Assembly (NCBI GenBank): GCA_022592445.1 | Contig: JABYQR010000405.1 | Location: forward strand, 1-39,047 | Direction: 5' to 3' | Source: Cytidiella melzeri | Lineage: Eukaryota > Basidiomycota > Agaricomycetes > Polyporales > Irpicaceae | Length of the DNA stretch: 39,047 nt | In this document: piece by piece, positions 30,126 to 39,047 of the stretch | Position numbering within the stretch: the stretch's first letter is position 1 | How the letters are laid out: every line of letters begins with the position of its first letter | The notes under the pieces: generated by a model | The model's database searches: none | What the model saw: the letters and a program-made list of their open reading frames with translations, nothing else | Told to the model about the DNA's origin: nothing | Program-made: the position numbers and the translations under genes

Positions 30126-30128
30126 TAA

Positions 30129-30885
30129 TGTCATGGATGGCCTGACTAGCCCTTAATTTTCGCAATTTACCTCTTGTTTTTATCTGTAAAACTCCGGGCT
30201 ACAACCTAGTTTCAATTCTCTCTGCATAAACTCCTTTGCACGTCTATTAAGCGCCCGTATCACGTGGCTTAGACGCTCCACACGGTCACATTACTTGCTA
30301 CTACGTCACACTGGCATGTGACTTAGCTTAAGTAAGACCACATGGCTACAAGCACATGGCTCAGCCCATAGCTAGGGTTTGACGTCATAGATACCGTCCA
30401 CATGGGCTCCTTATTGTTCTTTCCCTATTGTTCTCTTTATGGAAGGATGTTCTCACAGGTGTGGGAATGGAATACAATAGTTGGTCTCCTTTTAGATAGA
30501 TTCTCTCACGGGTAGAGTTCTTGGCAAGGTCTAGACAATAGCTATTGTTCTCCTTTAGGTAGTCCTTTTGTTCTTCGTTCACATGGCTTCTTGCAAAGCC
30601 TGCCCTCAACATGGTCTGTGCGCAGGTCCCTGAAGTCTATATAAGCAGCTACATGTACGCTCCTAGCCCCCATCTCGACCTCTTGGTCTTTACTGGGCTA
30701 GGTAAGCAAACCCCTCCTGTACTACATAGCTAGTAGTACCCAATACTAACTTGGTCTTTACTGGGCTAGATATCTGTATAAGGTTTATAGCTGGTGAGAG
30801 CATTGTGCTATACGCCTGCCACCACCTCGTCGTCGTCTTCCACTCCGTGTCCTTAGTTGTTACGTCGAGCTCCGTCTCCGTGACA
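30129..30885 (+). repeat. 3' LTR of A1
   Basis: 757 bp, read as identical to the 5' LTR, followed by the GAAGA duplication. Confidence 0.95.
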
Positions 30886-30890
30886 GAAGA

Positions 30891-33800
30891 GCTGCTTCGG
30901 TCTCTTTGCGTACTTGAGCCATGTTGTCAAGGCGCTCATCGAGCGACAAGATATTGCTTCGCTTGCCGACTGGTATGGTGAAGTTGGGGCGATATCCGTA
31001 GATGACCTCAAACGGCGTTTGTGAATTACCCGCATGTACTCGCGAGTTGAGTGCAAACTCAGCCGCCGGCAGATGATCGACCCAGTCGTCTTGTTGTTGC
31101 TGACAGAATAGACGCAGTTACTGTTCGATATCCTGGTTTTTGCGTTTGACTTTGCCATTTTCTTGCAGATGATAGGCGGTCGTAAAACCAGGCTCTATGC
31201 CTAAGCGGTGATAGAGCGCACGCATGAAGCGCGCTGCAAACTGGGGTCCTCGGTCAGAGAACACCTTCTTGGGAATGCCGTGAAGTTGGAATACTTCCTT
31301 GTAATGTAGATCAGCAATCCCCTCAGCGTTAACCTTAGTGGTGGTAGGGATGATGTGCGTTTGATCGGAGTAATGGTTGACGTAGACCGCGATCGAATCA
31401 AATCCCTTAGAAGGGGGTAGCTGAGTGATGAGATCTACTCCGACGTGTTCCCAAGGTCCGGCCTGAGTTTCCTGAGGCTGTAGTACTGCTTTAGGGTGCG
31501 GAGCTGACTTATAGCGTTGACAACGGTCGCAGCCTAGTACGTAAGTCTCTACAAAGGCATTCATCTTCGGCCACCAATAGTGTCGTGAGACTAGCTCTAT
31601 GGTGCCGTGTTTGCCCGGATGACCAGCCGCGGGGTATTAGATGAGTCCGTCACTCTCTTCCCATTCAAGTAAACCGCCGACAAGTTTGCGAGGACCCTTC
31701 TTTCGAAGGGTAGCGAGAGCTTGTGCAACTTCTGCTTCTTGTTCCATGCATTCTCGGATCCTTGATTTGAGCGGAGAAGCAGTGGCAAGGGCACTGGTAG
31801 CGAGGATGCAAAAATGTTCCGGACGAGAGAGAGGATCAGCGTGTATCATGGTATTGCCAGGCTTGTGTACCAACACAAAGTCAAAGTCAGCCAAGAGTAA
31901 TGACCAACGTGCTTGACGTTGAGTGAGGTGTTGCGCAGTTTTCCAGTACTGCAGGTTTGCGTGATCTGTCCAGATCTCAAATGGTTCCTTGAGCCCCTCA
32001 AGGTAGTGGCGCAAATCTTTGAGAGCTTCGGTGATGGCTAACATCTCCCAATCAAAGATTTTGTAGTTTCCCTCTGCTTCAGTCATGGATGCAGACCGGT
32101 AGGCGATAGGGTGGTAGAATCCATCTTCCTTTGATTTCTGGGAAATGATTCCACCGGTCGCATAGCCCGAGGCATCGACTTCTAGACGTGTAGGGAGTTC
32201 AGGGTCCCAGACTGCCAAGATAGGCTTAGTGGTAAAGGCCTTCTTTAGCAGCGTGAAGGCAGTCTCTTGTGCTGGACCCCAAACGAACGGTACGTCTTTC
32301 TTAGTCAGGTCGTGTAGAGGCCGTGCGTGCTTTGAGAAGTCTTGAATGAAGCGGCGGTAGAAGTTGGCAAACCCTATGAATCCTCTAACTTCTTTGAGGT
32401 TCTTGGGTATGGGCCACGTAGAAACTGCTTGGACTTTGACAGGGTCCATAGCTACTTCACCGGCGCAAATGATCAGTCCGAGGTACTCGATCTTAGATTT
32501 CTCAAACTCGCACTTTTTCCGGCTGAAGGTAGAGATCATGCTGTTGAAGTTGCTTGAGGACTTCATGTACAACCTTGCGGTGCTCCGTCAGGTTGTTGCT
32601 CCAGATTAAGATGTCATCTAGATAGACAGCCACCTTGCCTTCGGCAACGAGGTCGGCGAAGATGTTGTCCATCAGAGCTTGGAAGGTAGTGGGTGAGTTT
32701 GTGAGACCGAAGAACATGACTTTAGGTTTGAAAAGTCCTCGGTTGGTAACAAATGCCGCTTTGTACTCATCTCCTTCTTTGATTCGGACGTTGTGATATC
32801 CCCAACAAACATCGAACTTTGTGAAGATCTTTGCACCCTTGAGCTTGTTAATGATGTCGGTGGCAAGCGGTAGAGGGTATCGGTTCTTTACGGTGATGTC
32901 ATTGAGTTTGCGATAGTCCTGAATAAGTCGGAGTTTGTTGTCCTTCTTTTTGATGAAGAAGACTGGAGAAGCCATCGGAGACTTAGAAGGTGTGATGTAA
33001 CCTTTTGATAGGTTCTCCTGAATGAACTTGTCAAGCTCGGCTTGTTTGTTTAGGGGCATAGGATTTTAAACTTTTGATTTGATGGTCTCAGGAGCGTCTG
33101 GTTTGAGATCAATCGAATGGTCCCAGAGCTGATGCTGGGGTAGCCAATTAGACTCTTCCTCAGAGAATACTTTAGCATGTCTGTGGTACTCTGATGGAAC
33201 GATGTCTTTGAAGGAGCACTGAGCTTTAGCTTTGTTTGCTTCGGCAGCAAGCTTGGTAGAGTAGGTGAAGCCGGCCATACACCAGACTTCGTCAGTGGTG
33301 TCTTGGATAATCCCAGCTTTGACCCACTGCCTACGTTCTTTGCAATTACCGTCAACCTTCTGGAAAGGTTCGTTAGGAGATTCTTCCGAGCCGCTCGGAA
33401 TTGTTATTTCTCCTTTTCCCCAGTTGACGGTAGGGGTAACGCGCTTGAGCCATGGTGGCCCAAGTATGATGTCTTCTGGACCCAAATCCGTGACAAGAAA
33501 CTCTGCCTTTTCTGTGTGGTCTCCGACAGTGAGTGTAAGGCAAACGAAGTGCGTTAATCTGCCAGCTTTATTCTCAGTTCCGTCAATGTTATGCAATGAA
33601 ATAACCCTTTCGAGCGGGTGCTGAATAATCTTATGCTTTTTGAAGAACCGATGACTGATGAATAAAGCTGTAGCTCCTGAATCAATCATGGCAGGAACGC
33701 GAATGCTTCTATTCAGACCTTTTACTAGTACATGTATTCGGAAATGAGACGATAACTGGTCTAGAGACAATATAGCACATGCAGAGACAGTAGATGACAG

Positions 33801-33911
33801 GCACGGAGTTGCTATGGTACACAAAGCAGAAGATGATGCAGATGACAAAGGAGGCAAGGACAGGGTATCAGGGGGACTCGCAGCTGCGGCTGTGTCACGA
33901 GTCCGTTTCAA
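30891..33911 (-). pseudogene. pol: A2 pol: protease, RT, RNase H, integrase, damaged
   Basis: On the minus strand: protease from 33911 (IDSGATALF) to 33066; RT from 33059 to about 32515 (YLDD present); RT end and RNase H to about 31640; integrase from 31564 to 31118. Breaks against A1: altered bases near 33062, one extra A near 32517, loss of about 19 codons after DPLSR, and loss of about 70 bp near 31640 that removes the start of the HHCC domain. The integrase block reads GKVKRKN, with Lys in place of the catalytic Glu. Non-functional. Confidence 0.9.
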
Positions 33912-34049
33912 AAACCCGCGTTGATTTTGGCAGCCATTTCATCCATTTGCTTTTTCTGGATGTCCAGCATGTCCTTGAGCGCAGCAATCCTAGCATCCTT
34001 GTCATTGGATGCGTCTTGCTTCGGCGTAGTAGTGGTCGACGAGGTCGAC
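33912..34049 (-). pseudogene. gag: A2 gag C-terminal tail
   Basis: The minus strand encodes the helical tail of Gag ending KINAGF and stop; the pol frame starts at the same T run as in A1. It is cut at 34049 by the solo LTR. Confidence 0.85.
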
Positions 34050-34051
34050 AA

Positions 34052-34560
34052 TAACAAAGTGGAATATGTGTGCGAGGGGTAGAGGCTGTTAAGCTTTGAA
34101 GATGAGTCTTATTATTCTTGCTGCTTCAGCAGCTCTGCTTATATACATGTCTGTATCTACTTATGTAAGCGACTACTATACATGTCTACTTCAGCTATTC
34201 TACTGTATTACTAAGTGCATGACTCATTGTATGACTAGGCTCAGCACTTGTACCAGAGGCGTACATAATGAGTAAATGACTCATGCTAGTACTTGTCCTC
34301 AGATGTATGCTTTAGGCATCCTCTGGAGTTGTACTACGTGCTTTCCATGTCATTTCCTATGCTACTAGAACACAGGCGTACATATATGTATAGTACTACT
34401 ACAACCCATATCTGTACGTCTCAGCTAATGTGATGGTTACTACTTGAGTTTCCATATACAGCTGCATAATTCCCATATCAAGACTGTGGGAACTCTGCTA
34501 CCTAAAGCGTCCTTGTAATAAGGCGTGGGAAACTACACATTATATTATATAGTTTTAACA
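34052..34560 (-). mobile_element. Solo LTR, 509 bp, TSD GACAA
   Basis: GACAA flanks the segment at 34047-34051 and 34561-34565, and removing it restores A2 gag. On the minus strand it starts TGTTAAAACTATATAAT and has a TATATAAGCAGAG promoter, both typical of fungal copia-type LTRs. It ends in TGTTA and not the usual CA. Confidence 0.75.
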
Positions 34561-34793
34561 GACAAGGTAGCAGCAACTTTTTGTCCCTTAGGGACGCCTT
34601 GAAGTCGTTTCAGGCAAACAGCCCCCCAGTGATCGCTACCACCGCAGTGGTTGCAAACCGGGTTGTCAGGGTGATTCAAGTCCCTCTTCTTGTGGTTCTC
34701 GGATCCACAAACCGAGCAGCGCTTGCTCATCTCCTTCTTCCATTTCTGGAAGATCTCCTGCTTGCGTAGACCCACAAAGAGCGAGTCAAACGA
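34561..34793 (-). pseudogene. gag: A2 gag zinc-knuckle fragment
   Basis: The minus strand encodes FDSLFVGLRKQEIFQKWKKE, a first CSVCGSENH motif and the CCHC knuckle CNHCGGSDHWGAVC, then KGQKVAAT. Similarity to A1 gag stops at 34793. Confidence 0.88.
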
Positions 34794-34864
34794 CTTATGG
34801 TTCAGCCACAATATATGACAAATGAGTGGCAGCTATGTACCATATCTCCCTAATTTGAGTAGTA

Positions 34865-35600
34865 TATAGCGTCGGCTATTAACAATACATGGTACCACAT
34901 TTGCATGGGTGCTAACTTTTTTCCTGTTTATACATTCAGCAAAAAATGAGGCCAAACCAACAATGCTCTTGTATTTATAGGAGTAGTATATACACGGGAG
35001 CTACACAATTGGTTCTCATTGTTGTGTGTGCAACCCACATGGAAGCAATTGGGAATGACCTCATGTGGGAGAACCTACCCCCATGTATAGCAGTGTCATT
35101 TGTGTATGTGCTGAGATGTCTTGCCACACCTTTTACGTACCAGCCCATATATATAGCAGAGGGTGTTTAGGATACATAAAAGAATATTTGCATGTGTACC
35201 AATTACTCTGGTATGATATATTCAGTGTGAAATGCATTTGAACCAAGGTTCATTTTGCATTCATGGGAGCGCAATATACATGGGAGCTACACAATTGGTT
35301 CTCATTGTTGTGTGTGCAACCCACATGGAAGCAATTGGGAATGACCTCATGTGGGCGAACCTACCCCCATGTATAGCAGTGTCATTTGGGTACGTGCTAA
35401 GATGTTATGCCACGCCTTTTACATACCAGCCCATATATATAGCAGAGGGTGTTAAGGATACATAACACAAGATTTGCATGTGTGCCAATTACTCTGCTAT
35501 GATATATTCAGTGTAAAATGCACTTGAACCAAGGTTCATGTTGCATTCATGGGAGCACAATATACACGGGAGCTGCACAATTGGTTGTCATTGTGTTGAT
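34865..35600. repeat. 286-bp tandem repeat, about 2.6 copies
   Basis: GGGAGCT(A/G)CACAATTGGTT occurs at 34996, 35282 and 35568, two steps of exactly 286 bp. The first unit diverges most towards 34865. The unit contains CCCATATATATAGCAGAG. Short ORFs in it are by-products. It lies just beyond the 3' end of the KDZ gene. Confidence 0.85.
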
Positions 35601-35655
35601 AAGATCTATACCGTAGCTGAAAGAGGAGTTCGGAGTCTATCTGATGGTGAATAGT

Positions 35656-38600
35656 CTATCTTGTTTGAACATGATACAGCTGTATGTAAGAGTCAAATGT
35701 TTTGCATCTTTCGTAGAACTTGTGCCACATCTCAGTTTGCTTGTATGCATAGCACTCATGCCCTGGTCTTTGTGCAGTTTCAGCTGCTTTGGCCCGATCC
35801 TTCCAAATATTCTCTTGATGCTTGAACCAATTCTTTGTCATGAACATATCTGTAGCACATTGCTGTACCTCTTCACTCCAACGATCTTGACGCTGTTTGG
35901 CACGCAGCCACATGATTCTATGAACTTGACAAAGAAAAATCAGACAAAATGTCAAAAGGTAGCTTTGTTACTTACATTCTTGCAGCCATTTACTGCTATT
36001 TTCCTTTCTTCCATCTTTGATCAGCCAAAACCAAGGCATCATGTCTCTGCGTTGACCTGTTCGATTCTCCTCTGTGATGTCTTTGTTTACAGTGAGGTGT
36101 TTGTCCTTCAATTCCTCATACAGACTTAATTTGTCTGAGGCTAGTTGTACCAGTGCCGTCCGAGCTATGCGGTAAGACAGAACTGCCTTGTTGATCTGAA
36201 CAAGGAAGTGTCATCTTGGCTTTTATCCGGGTGTTGCGAATTGATCCCATACCTTGTCCTGCACAAGCTTGATGTTTCCCCACAGACGTGTTCTACCCGT
36301 GGAAGAGGTTGCATGAGGCAACTGAGCCCGATAAATCAATGCCTTGTATGCCAGACCATCCCGGAGTCTTTTGAGAGCATCATTTGCCTGACCTTCTCGA
36401 AGAGACAATTCATACTTAGCCCATTTCTGCATCTGAAGGCCCTTGCAAGCATCAACACCAATCAATGAGGGCAGAAAAAGCCTATCTGCTACAGCAGATA
36501 AATTGCCGTCATCATCTAGCTCATCATCATCATCATCATCCTCTAGATCCTCCCAATCTGATGCAAAAACACCATGATGTCCAGTATCTTCGGTTGAACT
36601 GCGTTGAGCGGCCTCATCTTCAGCATCAGAGGATGCAGAGCTTGATTCTGCGTCACTGAGAAGCTGATTGTCTGCATCTGGAATATCGCCTTCAAAAACA
36701 TAACACATATTGTGGACGGGAAGTTGCAGCATCTCCTGAATCTTCGTCCAGTGCTCTGTTGGTATGACCTGTTGAGCTTCAGCCATACACTTGGCAATGT
36801 TGGCTGAGAGCTTGATGTCTTCTTTCCTCAGTTTGTCTACCTGAGATTGAATCAAGAAGCCTTTTTCCAGACGCCTCATTTCCCAGGCATGTATGTGTCT
36901 GAAGTGATAATTATTAAGCAACAGTCAGTGGGATGTCAAATCATGTACATGTACATACGCTTACTGCATTTGCTGTAGTCGGATAGCATCATCAAGCCAT
37001 GCAATGATAGTAGTTTGCTCAATCCTGTTTGTCTTCTCCATCAATTGATTCTTCAAATCAGTTTGTGTTGGAGCTAGTCATGGTTAGAGAATCATAGATC
37101 AAGTGAAGCAACATAAGTACCTTTATCCATGGACACCTCAAATATCCTCAAGTGCTCGCCTCTCATGGTCAAAGCATCTCTTTCTTGCTGTTTCCAACTC
37201 TCTTGATCCATGTCCGGGGGTAGTGCTTTGCTTAGATTGTCAAATGCGCTCTCTGCCTGTTGAAGCCCTGTCAATGCGCCCTTCAGCCTTTTGAGCAGCG
37301 CTCCAACTGAAGAGTAGAATTGTAAGTAAGGAAGTATCATTGTATGTGATGTAACGTACTGCATGAAACTAGCTTTTGCCAATTATGATCTCGGATCTGA
37401 TGATCCAGTGCTTCTCTTCGATGTTCAAAAGACATTGACTGCATAGATTGGACAATTCCCTTCAATGGTCCCCAAATGGTCTCCATGAGTTCTCCATCCA
37501 ACTGGCAGCACCACGGATATAGTTCAACGTATGTGTGACATAACACTGCTGAATGTGTGCCGAGAGGTGGAATTTGCCTACTGCGTATTCTATTCCATTT
37601 GTGGGAATCGAATCCGGCAGAGAAAGACCCTTGTTGGCTGCCAGCCTATCTTGAAACGTTTTCGCCACTGGCAGCAAACATCAAGATGATGAGAAGCGAC
37701 TGGAGCTCCTGACTGTTGAAACTGCTCCCTTTGCAGATGCTGTAGTCCATATACATCTGCCTGCAAAAATACCTGGTCAGAGCTCATGCAAGGAAGACAA
37801 AGTCAAAAAATGTGTGCTTCGGAGAAAGCAGTGCTTGTATACATATGCTATAGCATGTTGAGATACTGTATGTTTTTAGCGAAAGCGCAAGACATATAAA
37901 AATACATAGGTGCATACATGCATTGCTTGAACACAAAACACGAGAAAAATAAATTTCAAGGCTGACATGCAAAAACGACATGTATGCATGCCTTGAGCCT
38001 CACGAGTGCCGTGAGCTCTCATGCAAAGCTGGACACATATATACCATACATGATGGAACTTCACATGTAGATGGCAGTTTGTATGCAAAGCTTGCCATAT
38101 GAATGAAGTCGCACTGATGCATAACCTCTCTGCATTACCAATGTTATGCGCTTTATCTATGACAAATGGCACAGATAAATCACAGAACTCTTGGTACCTC
38201 CCTTGTAGTTCTGACATTGCACAAAGCAGATAACTCACCGCTCTCCTCCCTTGACAAAGTCAACAACTGAGCCTGGCACAATACAGGCGTGTCTTGCACA
38301 GCATGCTGCTCCGATACCAGTACAATCTTTATGCTGATTTTTCCTTTGTCCTGGGTGTTGTTAACGCTTCGATGCTGATGGCATGTTGATTTCTTAGAGA
38401 GAAAATGAGTAATTGCATGCAACAAATCAGCTTCAACATTGAACACTTGCCTGAGGTACTCTGTGGCTGTATTCAAATGCTTCTCGTATGCACTCGCTCT
38501 GTCATATATCCTTCTCCATTGGAGAGCGAACATCAAGACTGGAAGACTTTGAAGCTGCTTAAGGTGGTCGGCTGAAAAGAATCCATCTGCAGCAATTGAC

Positions 38601-39047
38601 TCCGATACAGCCACCTGCAGCATAGTGAGTTCCTGAGTTTAAAGAGATGGTCATTTGGAAATCGTACGAGGGGAGTCTGTCTTCACCCAGCTGGCATATT
38701 GATACCAGGCTGGGGACAAGCTGCACAAAACAGAGCTAGCTCCCCTCCTTAAGACTACTGTTGCTGTAGCCTACTCCAAACCATTTCCGTATTTGAAGAT
38801 ACCGCCAGCATCGCAATACTCTTAAAAACTCTCGGTATCGATCCTAAGAATATAGCAGTGAGTAAAGCTCAGTCAGAGCACACCAAGTCCTACCGGCACA
38901 TCAGATGTAAAAGCGTTGTCTGTTCTACGCTGCAGCTTCGACCAAAATGCATTTCCGCTAGTCTTACATGCAGTTGATTCAAGCATATAGTCGTCGAGAA
39001 CCTTGAATGAGAAGACAGTCTTGATTTTTTCATACGACGCTGGGAAA
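35656..39047 (-). CDS. KDZ transposase with CxC2-like cysteine cluster, 5' end outside window
   Basis: Minus-strand gene, still open at 39047. It reads FPASYEKIKTVFSFKVLDDY, DRYREFLRVLRCW, then the cysteine cluster LALFCAACPQPGIN, DGFFSADHLK, STCHQHRSVN, TGIGAACCARHAC and VVDFVKG, then the KDZ core: MDYSIC, DVCCQW, GKFHLSAHIQQC and GELMETIWGPLKG. The C-terminal half has an acidic stretch at about 36550-36520 and LREGQANDALKRLRD. Introns with good signals and matching phase: 38844-38893, 38633-38686, 37761-38238, 37315-37362, one near 37078-37120, one near 36901-36967, one near 36190-36250, and 35930-35976. Six single-base deletions (near 38743, 38589, 38340, 37700-37755, 37660, 37506) break the frame, but I see no nonsense change. 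The enzyme is a cut-and-paste DNA transposase. TIRs were not identified. Confidence 0.82.
37761..38238 (-). other. Long (478-nt) intron of the KDZ gene
   Basis: Donor GTGAGT after GAGCG and acceptor TTTTTGCAG. Splicing yields GGER/QMYMDYSIC in frame, the conserved KDZ sequence. The other introns are about 50-65 nt, so this one may contain an old insertion. Confidence 0.7.

Larger units (their letters stand above)
23246..30885 (+). mobile_element. Full-length Ty3/gypsy element A1, TSD GAAGA
   Basis: Two 757-bp LTRs (23246-24002 and 30129-30885) are identical as far as I can read them. GAAGA flanks the element at 23241-23245 and 30886-30890. The inside holds PBS, ORF1, gag, pol and polypurine tract in order. 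A chromodomain makes it a chromovirus. It is nested in A2 and is the youngest insertion in the stack. Pol is intact to about 29250 and then frame-broken. Confidence 0.96.
21666..34793 (-). mobile_element. Ty3/gypsy element A2 (family A), minus strand, split by A1
   Basis: The 3' LTR is at 21666-22422. The internal region runs 22423-23245, is interrupted by A1, then resumes at 30891 up to 34793. The flanks of A1 rebuild A2 pol across the GAAGA duplication. A2 lost its gag N-terminus and 5' LTR at 34793, where KDZ-linked sequence starts. It inserted into family B gag at 21665. Confidence 0.9.

Noticed and set aside
34926..35465. Two similar 75-77 codon plus-strand ORFs
   Set aside because: They are the same frame in successive 286-bp repeat units and show no protein features.
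38633..38690. Nonsense Trp-to-stop in the KDZ cysteine cluster
   Set aside because: The TGA lies inside a 54-nt intron (GTGAAG...CTCAG); splicing plus one missing base restores the conserved WLY...DGFF block.

Overview
The window looks like a transposon-dense stretch of a filamentous basidiomycete genome, most likely an Agaricomycete. The evidence is a KDZ-type transposase gene with a CxC2-like cysteine cluster, Helitron genes, two Ty3/gypsy chromovirus families, and many introns of about 50 nt with fungal splice signals. I see no housekeeping gene, rRNA, tRNA or CRISPR array. Nearly everything can be assigned to mobile elements or to ORFs they have broken.

Left part (1-8 kb). The 3' end of a putatively autonomous Helitron (H1) encodes a PIF1-like helicase fused to a USP-like cysteine peptidase and ends at 1937. 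It interrupts an unrecognised ORF (1938-3338). A spliced minus-strand gene end (3502-3990) runs in frame out of a Ty3/gypsy gag fragment. That gag is split by a second, non-autonomous Helitron (H2, 4198-7551). H2 carries a 143-bp tandem array, itself split by a solo LTR with TSD GTTCC.

Middle-left part (8-15 kb). Two copies of a very long LTR (about 1.83 and 1.85 kb, TG...CA) each hold a TATA box and a Cys-rich ORF of about 175 codons. The second copy is a solo LTR in a degenerate minus-strand ORF with a coiled coil.

Right-centre part (15.5-34.8 kb) is a nested stack. Gypsy family B (minus strand, decayed) received a solo LTR of family A (TSD GTGAG) and a minus-strand family A element (A2). 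A2 then received a full-length plus-strand family A element, A1 (23246-30885, TSD GAAGA, LTRs identical as read), and a separate solo LTR (TSD GACAA). A1 shows a TATA box, an intron inside the LTR, a PBS complementary to the predicted mRNA 5' end (self-priming as in Tf1), an ATG-less ORF1, gag, a -1 shift on a T run, and pol with protease, RT, RNase H and integrase.

Right end (34.8-39 kb): a 286-bp tandem repeat and then a minus-strand KDZ transposase gene with several well-supported introns.

A theme across the window is that the Helitron helicase, the 3' end of A1 pol and the KDZ gene are broken almost only by single-base deletions. Old element B is broken mainly by stop codons. This suggests that part of the apparent decay in the younger elements could be sequence error.
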